Assembly (NCBI RefSeq): GCF_937468385.1 | Contig: NZ_CALBWS010000024.1 | Location: 22,151 to 86,150, forward strand | Direction of reading: 5' to 3' | Source of the DNA: Neobacillus rhizosphaerae | GTDB lineage: Bacteria; Bacillota; Bacilli; Bacillales; Cytobacillaceae | Length of the DNA: 64,000 nt | In this document: one piece after another, positions 1 to 8,576 of the stretch | Numbering within the stretch: the stretch's first letter is position 1 | How the letters are laid out: every line of letters begins with the position of its first letter | Translations under genes and position numbers: made by a program | The notes under the pieces: generated by a model | Database searches by the model: none | What the model was told of the DNA's origin: nothing | What the model saw: only the letters and a program-made list of their open reading frames with translations

Positions 1-32
1 ATCAAAACAAAGGGGTAAAGCAATTATGAAAA

Positions 33-74
33 AAACAAACAGCTTCATCCTTCACGGATGCAAGCTGTTTGTTT
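33..74 (-). terminator. Rho-independent terminator of the yrdB-like gene
   Basis: A 13-bp perfect outer stem (33-45 with 62-74) surrounds an inner CATCC/GGATG stem. On the minus strand it is followed by a run of seven T. It overlaps the stop codon of the gene ending at 73. The plus strand also has T-rich sequence, so it may work in both directions. Confidence 0.8.
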
Positions 75-411
75 ATTGCTTCCATACCTTCAATAGCACC
101 AGATTAATAACTGTAATCAAGCCATAAATAAAGGCCAGCCCATGTTTCCCGGTAAAATACAAGGCTATAGCAGGGAATCCAAAAATGATGATTTCTAATA
201 AAAAAAACGGGATTCCACTTAATAAATATGGAGCCTTCGGAGACCCAAACATTCCCCATATGACTGCTGCTAATAAAGGGGTTCCGATACCTAATCCTAT
301 CTTCAACATCGTTCCCTGTGAAATGCGAAAACCCCAATATCCGAAAATCACAAGTGCGAGAATCTCTAAAAGAAAGCGAACACCCAAGTTAATCATTTTT
401 ATAGCTTCCAT
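73..411 (-). CDS. YrdB/DUF2568 family small membrane protein
   Basis: A protein of about 112 residues, almost all of it four hydrophobic segments with short loops (for example the stretch starting LEILALVIFGYWGF and the segment with PFFLLEIIIFGFPA). Size, four-helix layout and the conserved G-W/F-G and P-x-LL residues match the DUF2568 (YrdB) family, an inner-membrane family without a known function. The open frame continues to an ATG at 432, but that codon has no Shine-Dalgarno sequence. The ATG at 411 is preceded by GAGGGG and is preferred. It is probably a single-gene unit ending in the hairpin at 33-74. Confidence 0.75.
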   Translation of the reverse strand: MEAIKMINLGVRFLLEILALVIFGYWGFRISQGTMLKIGLGIGTPLLAAVIWGMFGSPKAPYLLSGIPFFLLEIIIFGFPAIALYFTGKHGLAFIYGLITVINLVLLKVWKQ

Positions 412-502
412 TAGCCCCTCATCCTTTAGCATTCGTCTATATTTTCTTTATTCCTTCTACAGCAGAAGTATTCACAAAAGGTACAGCAGACTTCCTTTTT
501 CT

Positions 503-2182
503 TTATCTAAAAATGATTCCGGTAAAGCAGCAAATGATTAGAAAGGGGATACTTGCTTTATAGAGGTCAGCAAAACTAGCGGAAATGTTTTTTTCTGCAT
601 AGGTTGCGACCTGGTTTCCATAAGTCTTAACCAATTGTCCTATTTTGGCAATGTCCTCTTGCACTTGCTTTTCAACCTTTTGATGGATTTGTTCTTTGAC
701 AGTATCCCTTTGTCCTTCGGGGATAGCGGCAAGTGCTGTTTGAAAGTTTCTATCAATAATTTGCTGGCGTTCGGCATTTGTGATTATCGGTGAATGCGCA
801 TTTCCGGACTGTTTTTCTTTATTTATTGATTTTTTCGTTTCAGCCAAAATTTTCTGTTTTGCAGATTGTGGGACATCCAGCTTCTCAAGCTTTTGGACGG
901 CGAAATGGATCACCTCTTGTTTTCTATCCTTAATATTATTGGTTAGTCCTGCAACAAAGATGGCAACAGCTAAGACGACACCAACTTGCCTTAACATCGA
1001 AAAAACACCTTGGGAGGCTGTAAGCATCTCCCCTTCAAATGAGGAAGTACTCGCCATCGTAGCCGAAGAAATCACAAAGCTAAAGCCCAAGCCAAGCAAA
1101 CTGCACAAGAGGATAATTTCTTTTGAAGTACTATGAATATTTAAATTGTGTAACAAGTAGTAGGCAATTCCCATAATTCCAAAGCCCATCATAACCGGAA
1201 TTGTATAGCCAATCTTTCTCGAAAGTAACCCGGCGAAATTGGAAAATATAAAGATAGATGCGGATACCGGTGTAACAAGCAGAGCAGCTTGAAGCTCCGT
1301 CTTATGCTGGAAGTTAGTTAAAAACTGAGGCAGCAGGACCATTACACCGATGAGAAAGATAAAACCTGTTGTCACTGTTACAACAGAGCCTGTAAACAAG
1401 CGATCTTTAAACAGACTTAAGTTAACCATTGGCGCTGGAGACTTTTTCTCAGCTACAATAAAGAGAACGATGGAAGCAGCAGTCACAAGATAACAAATAA
1501 TGGTTAGACTGCTTACCCAGCCCCAGGTATTTCCTTTGATTAACACAAGGTTGAGTGGAAAAATAGCCGATATTGAGAAAAGTAAGCCAAACCAATCTAT
1601 TTTTGATTTTACTCGACTTTCTTTCCTAATCGTTAGTATAAGGAAAGCACCGACAATAGCTAGTAAACAAATTGGAACATTGACATAGAAAACCCAATGC
1701 CAGCTTAGCTTTTCTGTAATGATTCCTCCAACCGTCGGCCCTAATGCTGTAGCTAAACCTTGTGTTGCACCTAGCAATGTTAAGGGGATTGTTCTTTTTT
1801 CAAGCGGCATCGCGGCTATTCCGATGACCATACTGCATGGAATTAAAATCGCTGCACCAAAGCTTTGAATGAACCGGGCAGCGATTAAAAAATCCCCGCT
1901 GGTCGCCAACCCGCATAGGGCAGACCCTAGGCCAAAAATAAACAATCCAACGATATAAAACTTATGTCTGCCAAACATCTCCGCAAACCTTGCCATCGGA
2001 ATTGCTAACACGGCAATTGTCATCGTGTATACATTCAACATCCACGAGCTCATTTCCAATGATGTATGCAGGTTGTCTTGAATTGCTGGCAACGTAATAT
2101 TCATTATCGTCGAGTCGAGCATACAAACAAATATCCCTAAGCACACTAACAATACAACTTTCATTCCGCCTATCCCCTTCAT
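503..2182 (-). CDS. MFS drug:H+ antiporter, DHA2 (EmrB/QacA) family, 14 TM
   Basis: A 559-residue multidrug efflux permease of the DHA2 family, expected to exchange toxic organic compounds for protons at the membrane. It begins with a hydrophobic helix carrying LDSTIMNITLPAI (motif D1), then a motif A-like loop with GRHKFY, then the motif C-like GATQGLATALGPTVGG of antiporters in helix 5. The length allows 14 transmembrane segments. There is a long hydrophilic insert of about 100 residues (roughly 430-530, rich in K, E and Q) before the last helix, as in several Gram-positive EmrB proteins. The start has an AAGGGA site 7 nt upstream, inside the end of padR. With only 4 nt between them the two genes form one transcript, so PadR probably represses this pump. 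The substrate cannot be read from sequence. Confidence 0.88.
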   Translation of the reverse strand: MKGIGGMKVVLLVCLGIFVCMLDSTIMNITLPAIQDNLHTSLEMSSWMLNVYTMTIAVLAIPMARFAEMFGRHKFYIVGLFIFGLGSALCGLATSGDFLIAARFIQSFGAAILIPCSMVIGIAAMPLEKRTIPLTLLGATQGLATALGPTVGGIITEKLSWHWVFYVNVPICLLAIVGAFLILTIRKESRVKSKIDWFGLLFSISAIFPLNLVLIKGNTWGWVSSLTIICYLVTAASIVLFIVAEKKSPAPMVNLSLFKDRLFTGSVVTVTTGFIFLIGVMVLLPQFLTNFQHKTELQAALLVTPVSASIFIFSNFAGLLSRKIGYTIPVMMGFGIMGIAYYLLHNLNIHSTSKEIILLCSLLGLGFSFVISSATMASTSSFEGEMLTASQGVFSMLRQVGVVLAVAIFVAGLTNNIKDRKQEVIHFAVQKLEKLDVPQSAKQKILAETKKSINKEKQSGNAHSPIITNAERQQIIDRNFQTALAAIPEGQRDTVKEQIHQKVEKQVQEDIAKIGQLVKTYGNQVATYAEKNISASFADLYKASIPFLIICCFTGIIFR

Positions 2183-2186
2183 TGTA

Positions 2187-2711
2187 TTATCCCTTTGCTT
2201 GTTTGTTTAATTTTTCTAATTCTTCATCGATCAACCCTAAGATCATTTTGGCTTGGCGAATGCCAAACTCCAGTGTAAACCTTTTGAATGTTTCCATATT
2301 TGGATACGTTTCCGCGACACTTATTAAGTTATCGTACATGGACTGGCTTTTTTCGCGTTCCCCTTCTAACCACTTCACAATATTATCTTTGGTGGTAAAC
2401 CGACCAAAAAAGATGCGGATGAGGACATCAGATCTTGTTACGGTTGGGTTAACTGGACTGTATAGATATTGTTGAAATTGCTCTTTTCCGCTTTCCGTAA
2501 TCACAAATAAATTTTTGTTCGGTTTCCCTTCTTGCTGGATGACCTTCTTTTCCACTAGCCCATCCTTTTCCATCTTTCTTAAAGCGGGGTATATAGCTCC
2601 AAAGGAAGCATCAAAAAAGTATGACACGGAGTTCTCCATCATTTGTTTAATATCATAGCCGCTCATCGGCTCCTCATATAAAAAGCCGAGGATTACATCC
2701 TGGATATTCAT
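2187..2711 (-). CDS. PadR family transcriptional regulator
   Basis: A 174-residue repressor. The N-terminal winged helix (about residues 1-80) has the PadR pattern: LGFLYEEPMSGYDIKQ, then GAIYPALRKMEKDGLVEKK and a beta wing with QEGKPNKNLFVIT. The C-terminal half is an alpha-helical dimerisation domain (Vir_act_alpha_C type). The ATG has GAGGTGATG upstream. It is the first gene of a two-gene operon with the DHA2 efflux pump. A promoter fused to a perfect inverted repeat lies directly upstream, so autorepression relieved by a pump substrate is the simple reading. Family assignment is firm; the ligand is unknown. Confidence 0.92.
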   Translation of the reverse strand: MNIQDVILGFLYEEPMSGYDIKQMMENSVSYFFDASFGAIYPALRKMEKDGLVEKKVIQQEGKPNKNLFVITESGKEQFQQYLYSPVNPTVTRSDVLIRIFFGRFTTKDNIVKWLEGEREKSQSMYDNLISVAETYPNMETFKRFTLEFGIRQAKMILGLIDEELEKLNKQAKG

Positions 2712-2734
2712 TACATCATCACCTCATATTATTT

Positions 2735-2771
2735 ATGTTTATATTATCATTGTTAATATAAACATTGTCAA
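2735..2771 (-). promoter_or_regulatory. padR promoter overlapped by a perfect inverted-repeat operator
   Basis: On the minus strand, TTGACA (2766-2771) and GATAAT (2743-2748) are separated by 17 bp, a good SigA promoter. A perfect 12-bp inverted repeat, ATGTTTATATTA/TAATATAAACAT with a 7-nt spacer (2735-2765), covers the spacer and the -10 region. PadR proteins bind AT-rich dyads of this kind (family knowledge), so this is the likely autoregulatory operator. Confidence 0.75.
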
Positions 2772-2852
2772 TATGGATTTGGGTTTTTTTTTCAGTCTTT
2801 CAAATACGCAAAGATGGGGGCAAGAATCCATCTCCATTATTCAGAAAAAAAA

Positions 2853-3030
2853 CTATCATGAGCCTCAACTCCCAACCCTACCACGGAAATAAATTTAGAG
2901 AACAAGCCGTAGTCACCTAATAAAGGCGGTGAGAGCAGAGCTAGACTTCACATCTTTCGTCTAGTGAAATCGGTATTTCACTTTAACTGGTTAAAGTGAT
3001 TCGTTTTTGCGGCGCTCCGCCCCTTTTCCA
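2853..3030 (+). repeat. Dispersed ~180-bp element, copy A
   Basis: One of three copies in the window (others at 28451-28624 and 63894-64000). The shared landmarks are ATCATGAG followed by a C/T-rich stretch at the left, GCGGTG near the middle (2926), CTTCAC, and TTGCGGCGCTCCGCCCCTTTTCCA-like sequence at the right end (about 3006-3030). It contains a CACTTTA/TAAAGTG hairpin and GC-rich inverted sequence. No coding frame is conserved between copies, so it is a non-coding repeat. Confidence 0.75.
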
Positions 3031-3299
3031 CAGAAAATAGACCTATTCACATTGTGAACAGGCCTCGAACTTTTTAAGTAAAACAGGAAAATTGCTTTAT
3101 AAATTTAGAAAGGAAAAAATGGAGCGAAGCTTCGCAGACTCAAAAGAGCTGCATGGGCTTCGCTACTGCCGGTTACGGGGATTAAAGAATACAAGTGAAC
3201 AGGCTCTCCATACAGCAGCCTGCCAAAATATAAAAAAGATTTCGACACACTTAGCCAGCTTAGAAAAAGTGTGTGCAATTCTTTAGGTTGATTTGCCAC

Positions 3300-3559
3300 C
3301 CTGTTGATTGGAGCGGAGGCACTCGACTCCTGCGGGATAGAGAGGTCACGGGAGACCCCGCAGGCTCCAAAAGAGCCGAGGAGAAGGAAAAGCGGAAGCG
3401 CCTTGTCCAGCCCCGACAAGCGCTGGAGGGCCTGACGTTGAAGTCGTTCTTTGACTTCAGCGGCAGGACCGAAGCGACCTCGAGGGGCTAGGCGCTGCAG
3501 CTAGACGGGCTCCCGGACCTCCCCGCGGAAAGCGAGTGCCCGGAGCGGAAATCAACAGG
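3300..3559. repeat. Bacillaceae-type GC-rich palindromic repeat, interrupted by a second repeat
   Basis: The outer element has terminal inverted repeats: CCTGTTGATT at 3300 and its complement AATCAACAGG ending at 3559. They extend inward through GGAGCGG and GGCACTCG on both sides. This is the GC-rich intergenic repeat seen across many Bacillaceae genomes (from general knowledge, not checked). Where its centre should run GCCGAGGAGGCTCCC it is split by the insert listed next. It is far more GC-rich than the neighbouring genes. Confidence 0.75.
3384..3507. repeat. Second repeat element nested in the palindromic repeat
   Basis: About 124 bp, from the AAGGAAAAGCGGAAGCGCC side to the GGCGCTGCAGCTAGAC side. 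It splits the central region of the outer repeat. It carries its own inverted parts (GAAGTC-GTTCTTT-GACTTC, and GGCGCT-related ends). A shortened relative with the same GAAGCGCC and GCTGCAGCT(A/G)GAC ends lies at 42521-42572. The three open frames across it are not believable genes. Confidence 0.6.
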
Positions 3560-3585
3560 CCAGTTCGCAGCCCCAATCCATTATT

Positions 3586-3621
3586 AAAAAATTGCCGAGA
3601 AATATACCCTTTCTCGACAAT
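3586..3621 (-). terminator. Terminator of yfkAB
   Basis: A 12-bp stem (3591-3602 with 3610-3621, one mismatch) is followed on the minus strand by a run of six T. It lies 25 bp beyond the yfkAB stop. Confidence 0.8.
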
Positions 3622-3645
3622 CTGAGCAGGTGAGCCCTGCTTTTT

Positions 3646-4767
3646 CTATTTTTTGATCTTGTTTTTTCGTTTGCTAAAATCAACATCTTGATAATAGCTG
3701 TTTTTCACTAATATATTCGGCCCCAGACAAGAAACAGCTGGACAGTGGCAGCTTAATTCTTTTGCTAACGCTGATGATTGCCAAGTATCATAGGCAGATA
3801 AAAGATTGGTAGTTTGAATGTTTCCTAGTGGTGGTGCATCACCGAAATCAGTCACGATTATGTCCCCGTTAAAAATATTCACATTCAAACGGGAACGCCC
3901 ATCTGGATCATTTCTTACGGTTACATTTTTACTTTCATAAAGCCGTTTTAAAAGCGCTAAATCATCTTGGTTACTGTTGCAAGGGTAGAATGGTAGCGTT
4001 CCAAACAGCATCCAAACATTTTCATTCCTTATATCCAATAAGTGGTGAATGGCCTCGCGAATTTCCTCTAGTGTCAACACTTCCAAATTGCTGGCAAAGT
4101 CGCTAGAATACATAGGGTGCACCTCATGGCGTTGACAATGCATTTCATCAACAATTTGGCGATGAATTTTCTCTAAATGAGGGATTGTCCGTTTGTTTAA
4201 CATCGTTTCAGCCGACACCATCACCCCTGCTTTAACAAGCTCGCGGCTATTTTCTATCATTCTAATAAAATATTTTTCACGTTGTGCGATATCAGGTTTC
4301 TTTTCCATTCTGGCAAAGCCACCCTCGACAAAATCATCGACTGTTCCCCAATTGTGTGATATATGTAAAACATCTAAATATGGAACAATTAACTCATAAC
4401 GAGGTAAATCAAGGGTTAAATTGGAGTTAATCTGCGTCCGAATGCCTCGTTCATGCGCATATTTTAAAATCGGCACTACATAGTTTTTCACGGAGGATAA
4501 GGATAGCATTGGTTCTCCTCCGGTAATGCTTAGTGAACGAAGAGTAGGAATTTCTTCTAGTCTTTGTAATAGGAGATGTAGAGGCAGCGCCGTCGGATCC
4601 TTAGTCTGCAGCGTATAGCCTACTGCACAATGCTCACAGCGCATATTACAAAGTGTGGTTGTGGTGAATTCAATATTGGTAAGCTTGGACATTCCATATT
4701 GCTCAATATCCAAATATGCTTCCCAGGGATCAAATGAAGGGGTGATTTTTTCCAGTTTCAACTTCAA
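3646..4767 (-). CDS. yfkAB: Radical SAM protein, YfkAB type
   Basis: A 373-residue radical SAM enzyme. The cluster-binding CxxxCxxC is CNMRCEHC at about residues 41-48, and a following glycine-rich strand reads ITGGEPMLS (SAM-binding GGEP motif). The C-terminal part has additional cysteines (CHCPAVSC near residue 345), the CxC-x4-C feature of the YfkAB subfamily, probably holding a second metal site. Length and layout agree with the single fused protein found across Bacillus (annotated in B. subtilis 168 as two frames, yfkA and yfkB). The substrate of this family is unknown. It is transcribed divergently from the FNT channel and ends at its own terminator. Confidence 0.88.
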   Translation of the reverse strand: MKLKLEKITPSFDPWEAYLDIEQYGMSKLTNIEFTTTTLCNMRCEHCAVGYTLQTKDPTALPLHLLLQRLEEIPTLRSLSITGGEPMLSLSSVKNYVVPILKYAHERGIRTQINSNLTLDLPRYELIVPYLDVLHISHNWGTVDDFVEGGFARMEKKPDIAQREKYFIRMIENSRELVKAGVMVSAETMLNKRTIPHLEKIHRQIVDEMHCQRHEVHPMYSSDFASNLEVLTLEEIREAIHHLLDIRNENVWMLFGTLPFYPCNSNQDDLALLKRLYESKNVTVRNDPDGRSRLNVNIFNGDIIVTDFGDAPPLGNIQTTNLLSAYDTWQSSALAKELSCHCPAVSCLGPNILVKNSYYQDVDFSKRKNKIKK

Positions 4768-4969
4768 AACTCCTTAAACTCAGTAATAAAAACCTTTTTA
4801 TTATAGCTGATTTAGGAAGTATTCGCTAATTTCAACTGCTATATAAACATATGAAAACAACAACATGATTATTCAAAGGGGATAAAGGGAAACTTTCACC
4901 TAAGGGTGTTTGTTCCTCCCCTACTGATAGTAAGATAATTGAGTATACTATGAATGGTGGTTAAACAAG

Positions 4970-5758
4970 ATGGAAATGCAATCCTTAGGTGAAGTAGAAA
5001 AATTAGCTGCAAAAAAGGTGAAAATATTTCGGCAAAGCATCCTCCGTTATCTATTACGATCGATGCTTGCGAGTATGTTTATTGGGTTTGGTGTCATTGT
5101 CGCATTTAAAACTGGTAATTTCTTTTATCTTGTCCACTCCCCACTCGCCTATCCGATGGCGGCAATTACCTTTGGGGCTGCCATTATTTTAATCGCTTAC
5201 GGCGGCGGAGATTTGTTTACCGGAAATACCTTCTATTACACGTATGCCGCCCTTCGTAAGAAATTAACCTGGACCGAGGTTTTTAAGCTATGGGGTACTA
5301 GTTACGCAGGGAACATTTTAGGGGCTGCAGTCTTTGCCTTTATTATTTTTACAACGGGACTTTTCGCTGAATCATCCGTTAACGGCTTTTTGTTAAGTGT
5401 TGTGGAAAAGAAAATGCAAGTTCCTACGATGGAACTCTTTTTCCGAGCAATCCTTTGTAATTGGCTTGTTTGTATGGCTTTCTTTCTTCCTATGGGATTA
5501 AAAGGAGATGGCCCAAAAATGTTTGCGATGATGTTGTTTGTGTTTTGTTTCTTTATTTCCGGGTATGAGCACAGCATCGCAAATATGTGTACCTTCGCCA
5601 TCGCCTTAGTCTTAAACCATCCTGGAACGATTTCCTGGGGTGGCGTAATCCATAACCTTATCCCTGTTACGATTGGCAATCTGATTGGTGGCTCAGTTTT
5701 TATGGGAATGATGTACTATTATGTAAATAAGCCGTTTTTGGAGGACGATCAAGAATAA
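4970..5758 (+). CDS. Formate/nitrite transporter (FNT) family channel
   Basis: A 262-residue integral membrane protein of the FNT family, pentameric channels for formate, nitrite or related small anions. Family landmarks are visible: GGDLFTGNTFY in the segment after helix 2 (about residues 80-90), AILCNWLVCMAFF (the N-W-L-V-C loop, about residues 160-172) and HSIANMCTF in the C-terminal half (about residues 203-211). Six hydrophobic segments are expected. No nitrite reductase or formate dehydrogenase is nearby, so the substrate is open; Bacillus members are often annotated as nitrite transporters. It is monocistronic, with a terminator at 5774-5809. Confidence 0.88.
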   Translation: MEMQSLGEVEKLAAKKVKIFRQSILRYLLRSMLASMFIGFGVIVAFKTGNFFYLVHSPLAYPMAAITFGAAIILIAYGGGDLFTGNTFYYTYAALRKKLTWTEVFKLWGTSYAGNILGAAVFAFIIFTTGLFAESSVNGFLLSVVEKKMQVPTMELFFRAILCNWLVCMAFFLPMGLKGDGPKMFAMMLFVFCFFISGYEHSIANMCTFAIALVLNHPGTISWGGVIHNLIPVTIGNLIGGSVFMGMMYYYVNKPFLEDDQE

Positions 5759-5773
5759 CTATTTTTAACACAA

Positions 5774-5809
5774 ACAAAACGCATGGTTAAGTTTTCCCAT
5801 GCGTTTTGT
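5774..5809 (+). terminator. Terminator of the FNT gene
   Basis: ACAAAACGCATGG pairs with CCATGCGTTTTGT, a 13-bp perfect stem with a 10-nt loop. The right arm supplies the T-rich tail. Confidence 0.85.
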
Positions 5810-5839
5810 TCTTTGTAATTGTAACATCTGTGTCGAAAT

Positions 5840-5925
5840 GCTATCACAAATATATAATTTGAGCTTATCGACAAATTGCCAGGGAAATATCAACAAATCC
5901 AGCAGAATATCGACAAATATTATGA
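5840..5925. repeat. Degenerate tandem array, period about 21 bp (array 1)
   Basis: Three units of the form TATCRACAAAT plus about ten variable bases begin near 5866, 5888 and 5908 (spacing 22 and 20). A poorer fourth unit, TATCACAAAT, lies at 5842. It sits in the gap between the FNT terminator and the end of the ABC permease. No gene is seen in 5810-6023. Confidence 0.55.
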
Positions 5926-6023
5926 ATATCCTAAAAATAAAAATATTTCAGATGTGCGATGCCCTATAACGCGTTCCATCTAAATAGCTGACACATTGAG
6001 ATTTTCACCGAATAAGAGCCATC

Positions 6024-7679
6024 CTAATATTCCATTTCATTATTTTTATAATTCCACACCGTCTTATAGGCCAGTTTCCAAGCAAAAATGGTAATGACAA
6101 GAACCAGGACTAAATAAATGGTCACTCCATATGGAATAAACGTGACTGCAAAATGGATCCCTGTGAAAACGACGATGCAAAGTGAGGCAAGGAGTACTTT
6201 TAGTCCCCCACTCTGCTGGGCATCCTCAAATGATTCAGAAAATGGCAAAGTCCCTTTCAGATAGTTCGAGCAAATAACGGTGTAAAGAATGGCAGTCACA
6301 AAAACAACCAATAGATCGTCGATAATTTTTATCCCGAAGATGCCGACAAAGATCATGCTTAAGATGAGATAGACAGGTAAAAAAAGGTTAACAATAAATA
6401 CCTTTAACACAGCACTATAAACCGGTGCTAAGTTTTGTATTGGCGCGGTTTTATATATCCAAGCCCCTTTATATTTCCCCGAATATTTCAGCATCGTAAT
6501 CGCATTCGGAATCATCAAACTACTAAAATATATCGCTAGATACCATTTGCTCGAAACCATATGAGCATAGGAATTCATTTGAATAGCGTTAAACATAAAG
6601 ACAAACGGAAAAACCAGCGACAATCCTAGAGCAGGATAAACCTTTAACCGGAATTCTCTTTCGTTTCGCATCATGTTATCAGCAAAGCGAAAGAATATCT
6701 TTTCCTCGTTACTTCGGCAAATAACACTAGTGAGCCAGGATTTCCACTTACGGTCCTTACGTTTGCTTTTCCCGCTATTATTCGTTAGTTTTTGCAGGTT
6801 TCTTTCAAATGAAGGCATCATTCGAATATAGACCAAAGTGGCAATGACTGGGACAATCAATGCTAATAGTGAAAAAATCACTAGATACACGCTTGTATTG
6901 TGACTTAAAAATAGTTCAAATGGCGCACCAAACCAAATGGGTGGAATAAAGAATTGCCACCAGCTTGGAGAAAAAGTAATGTTCATATCGACAAAACTAA
7001 AGGCTCTCCCCAAAATCTGATAACCGATTGCGATTGAAACGGATAGACCAATTTGGACATAGTTGATAATATCCTTCAGCTTTTCACCGTCAAAGTAACG
7101 AAGGATGAAAAAATAAATAAGCGCCGTTACAACAACAATAAATAAATTGACTAAAATAAGACTTAACAATGCTAGAACTAAGAAAAAAATGCCATGTTTA
7201 AAGGTCCCTGCAATAATCGGAACTCCTGAAATAGCCGCAGTAAGAAAAAATAAATAAATTGAAATATGAACCGTCTTTGCTACACTGATTGTTTTTTTAT
7301 CAACGGGCTTTGTCTGAAGTATTCCCTTATCTTTGATATCGAGAAGAACATTGGAAAAGTCGGAAATCATCGACGTCATCACCATAAACATCACAATTCC
7401 AAAAAAGATACTCATCTGAAATAGATAGTTCTTGCCAAAGATCACTACCGGGATAAGAAACAAACTGATAAATACATACATTCCTAACGACTTGATAAAC
7501 CCATTTTCTTCTGGTTTCTTCTTTTTCTTGCCCTGCTGATTAAATATTGTTGGGGTTCTCCGCCCATCCATCGTAAGTTTAACCGCTAAAATTTTTCTCA
7601 TCACGGTGTAATTGATGCCGAAGCTCTCAAAAAGTCGACGAAATAAATCTAGAAATCGAAGCGTTTGAAAGTTTTTCAT
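6024..7679 (-). CDS. ABC transporter permease, large multi-TM
   Basis: A polytopic membrane protein of about 551 residues, the partner of the ATPase encoded just upstream. Numerous hydrophobic segments are visible (for example around IFFGIVMFMVMTSM, FLVLALLSLILVNLF and the last segment with TIYLVLVLVITIFAWKL), suggesting about 12 helices. No substrate-binding protein is present, so it resembles an exporter of the ABC-2 type. The frame stays open to an ATG at 7736, but that start would lie deep inside the ATPase gene. The ATG at 7679 follows GAGG at a workable distance and starts 5 nt after the ATPase stop. The substrate is unknown. Confidence 0.8.
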   Translation of the reverse strand: MKNFQTLRFLDLFRRLFESFGINYTVMRKILAVKLTMDGRRTPTIFNQQGKKKKKPEENGFIKSLGMYVFISLFLIPVVIFGKNYLFQMSIFFGIVMFMVMTSMISDFSNVLLDIKDKGILQTKPVDKKTISVAKTVHISIYLFFLTAAISGVPIIAGTFKHGIFFLVLALLSLILVNLFIVVVTALIYFFILRYFDGEKLKDIINYVQIGLSVSIAIGYQILGRAFSFVDMNITFSPSWWQFFIPPIWFGAPFELFLSHNTSVYLVIFSLLALIVPVIATLVYIRMMPSFERNLQKLTNNSGKSKRKDRKWKSWLTSVICRSNEEKIFFRFADNMMRNEREFRLKVYPALGLSLVFPFVFMFNAIQMNSYAHMVSSKWYLAIYFSSLMIPNAITMLKYSGKYKGAWIYKTAPIQNLAPVYSAVLKVFIVNLFLPVYLILSMIFVGIFGIKIIDDLLVVFVTAILYTVICSNYLKGTLPFSESFEDAQQSGGLKVLLASLCIVVFTGIHFAVTFIPYGVTIYLVLVLVITIFAWKLAYKTVWNYKNNEMEY

Positions 7680-7683
7680 CCAT

Positions 7684-8472
7684 TTATACCTCTTGAACGA
7701 TGGCGACGAATTCCTCTGCCAGCGCCTTATATTCATTAAAACCAGTTAGCTGATTAAAGATTTGTTCCAATGTACCTTCCTTATTTTGCTCCTTTAACTC
7801 GTTGAAGCTGCCATCGGCGACAATTTTTCCATCATTGATTAAGATGATCCGATTACTAATTTTCTCGACGACGTCCATGATATGTGAGGAATAGAATATC
7901 GTTTTTCCCTGCGCCGCGAGAACAGCTAGGATTTCTTTAAAGACCATGACACTATTGGCATCAAGTCCGCTCAACGGCTCATCTAAAAATAACAGGTCTG
8001 GGTTATGTAATAAACTGGAGATAATGAGGACCTTTTGACGCATCCCTTTGGAATACGAAGCGATTCGCGAGTGGTACACCTCTTCCAAGCCAAAAACTTT
8101 CATCAGCCTTTGAGCCTTTTCATCCGCCTCTTGAAGGTCAAGTCCATACAATTCCCCAATAAAGGTTAAATACTCCATCGCGGTGAGATTATCATAGAGT
8201 TCGGCAATTTCCGGCACATAGCCAATTTTTCTTTTATAGTCGATATTCTTTTCAGTGACTTCCTCGCCAAAAATCTCAACCTTGCCGGAATAGTCCCCCT
8301 CAAGCCCAAGCAAAATTTTAATCGTTGTACTTTTACCGGCACCATTCGGTCCAATATAACCGATTATTTGTCCGCGATGGACCGTCAAATCAATCCCTCT
8401 TAATACATTTTTGGTCCCGTAATTCTTTTTTAAATCCCGTAGACATAGAACTACCTCTTCGATGACCATCAC
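7684..8472 (-). CDS. ABC transporter ATP-binding protein
   Basis: A 262-residue cytoplasmic ATPase. Walker A is GPNGAGKST (about residues 38-46), the signature is YSKGMRQK (about 139-146), Walker B with the catalytic Glu is LLFLDEPLSG (about 158-167), and the switch His is in YSSHIMD (about 192-198). This is the single-domain ABC-2 exporter type, with 30-40 extra C-terminal residues. The first codon is GTG at 8472 with ATG at 8469 right after it; the AGAAGG site lies unusually close, so either could be used. It is followed 5 nt later by the large permease. Confidence 0.88.
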   Translation of the reverse strand: MMVIEEVVLCLRDLKKNYGTKNVLRGIDLTVHRGQIIGYIGPNGAGKSTTIKILLGLEGDYSGKVEIFGEEVTEKNIDYKRKIGYVPEIAELYDNLTAMEYLTFIGELYGLDLQEADEKAQRLMKVFGLEEVYHSRIASYSKGMRQKVLIISSLLHNPDLLFLDEPLSGLDANSVMVFKEILAVLAAQGKTIFYSSHIMDVVEKISNRIILINDGKIVADGSFNELKEQNKEGTLEQIFNQLTGFNEYKALAEEFVAIVQEV

Positions 8473-8539
8473 CTTCTATCTAATTTGATAGTTTAATATT
8501 AGCATATTTTACCTGGATTACTAATAAAAGTATGGACAT

Positions 8540-8570
8540 AAAAATGGCTGGACGTCTTGTCCAACCATTT
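8540..8570 (-). terminator. Terminator of recQ
   Basis: AAATGG-TGGAC pairs with GTCCA-CCATTT around a 5-nt loop. On the minus strand the right arm runs into TTTT. It lies just after the recQ stop at 8577. Confidence 0.7.
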
Positions 8571-8576
8571 GCCGCT

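Noticed and set aside
3092..3491. Three short frames across the GC-rich repeats
   Set aside because: They follow the repeat sequence on both strands and lack ribosome binding sites or known homology.
7680..7736. N-terminal extension of the large ABC permease
   Set aside because: It overlaps the ATPase gene, is hydrophilic, and a better start with GAGG lies at 7679.
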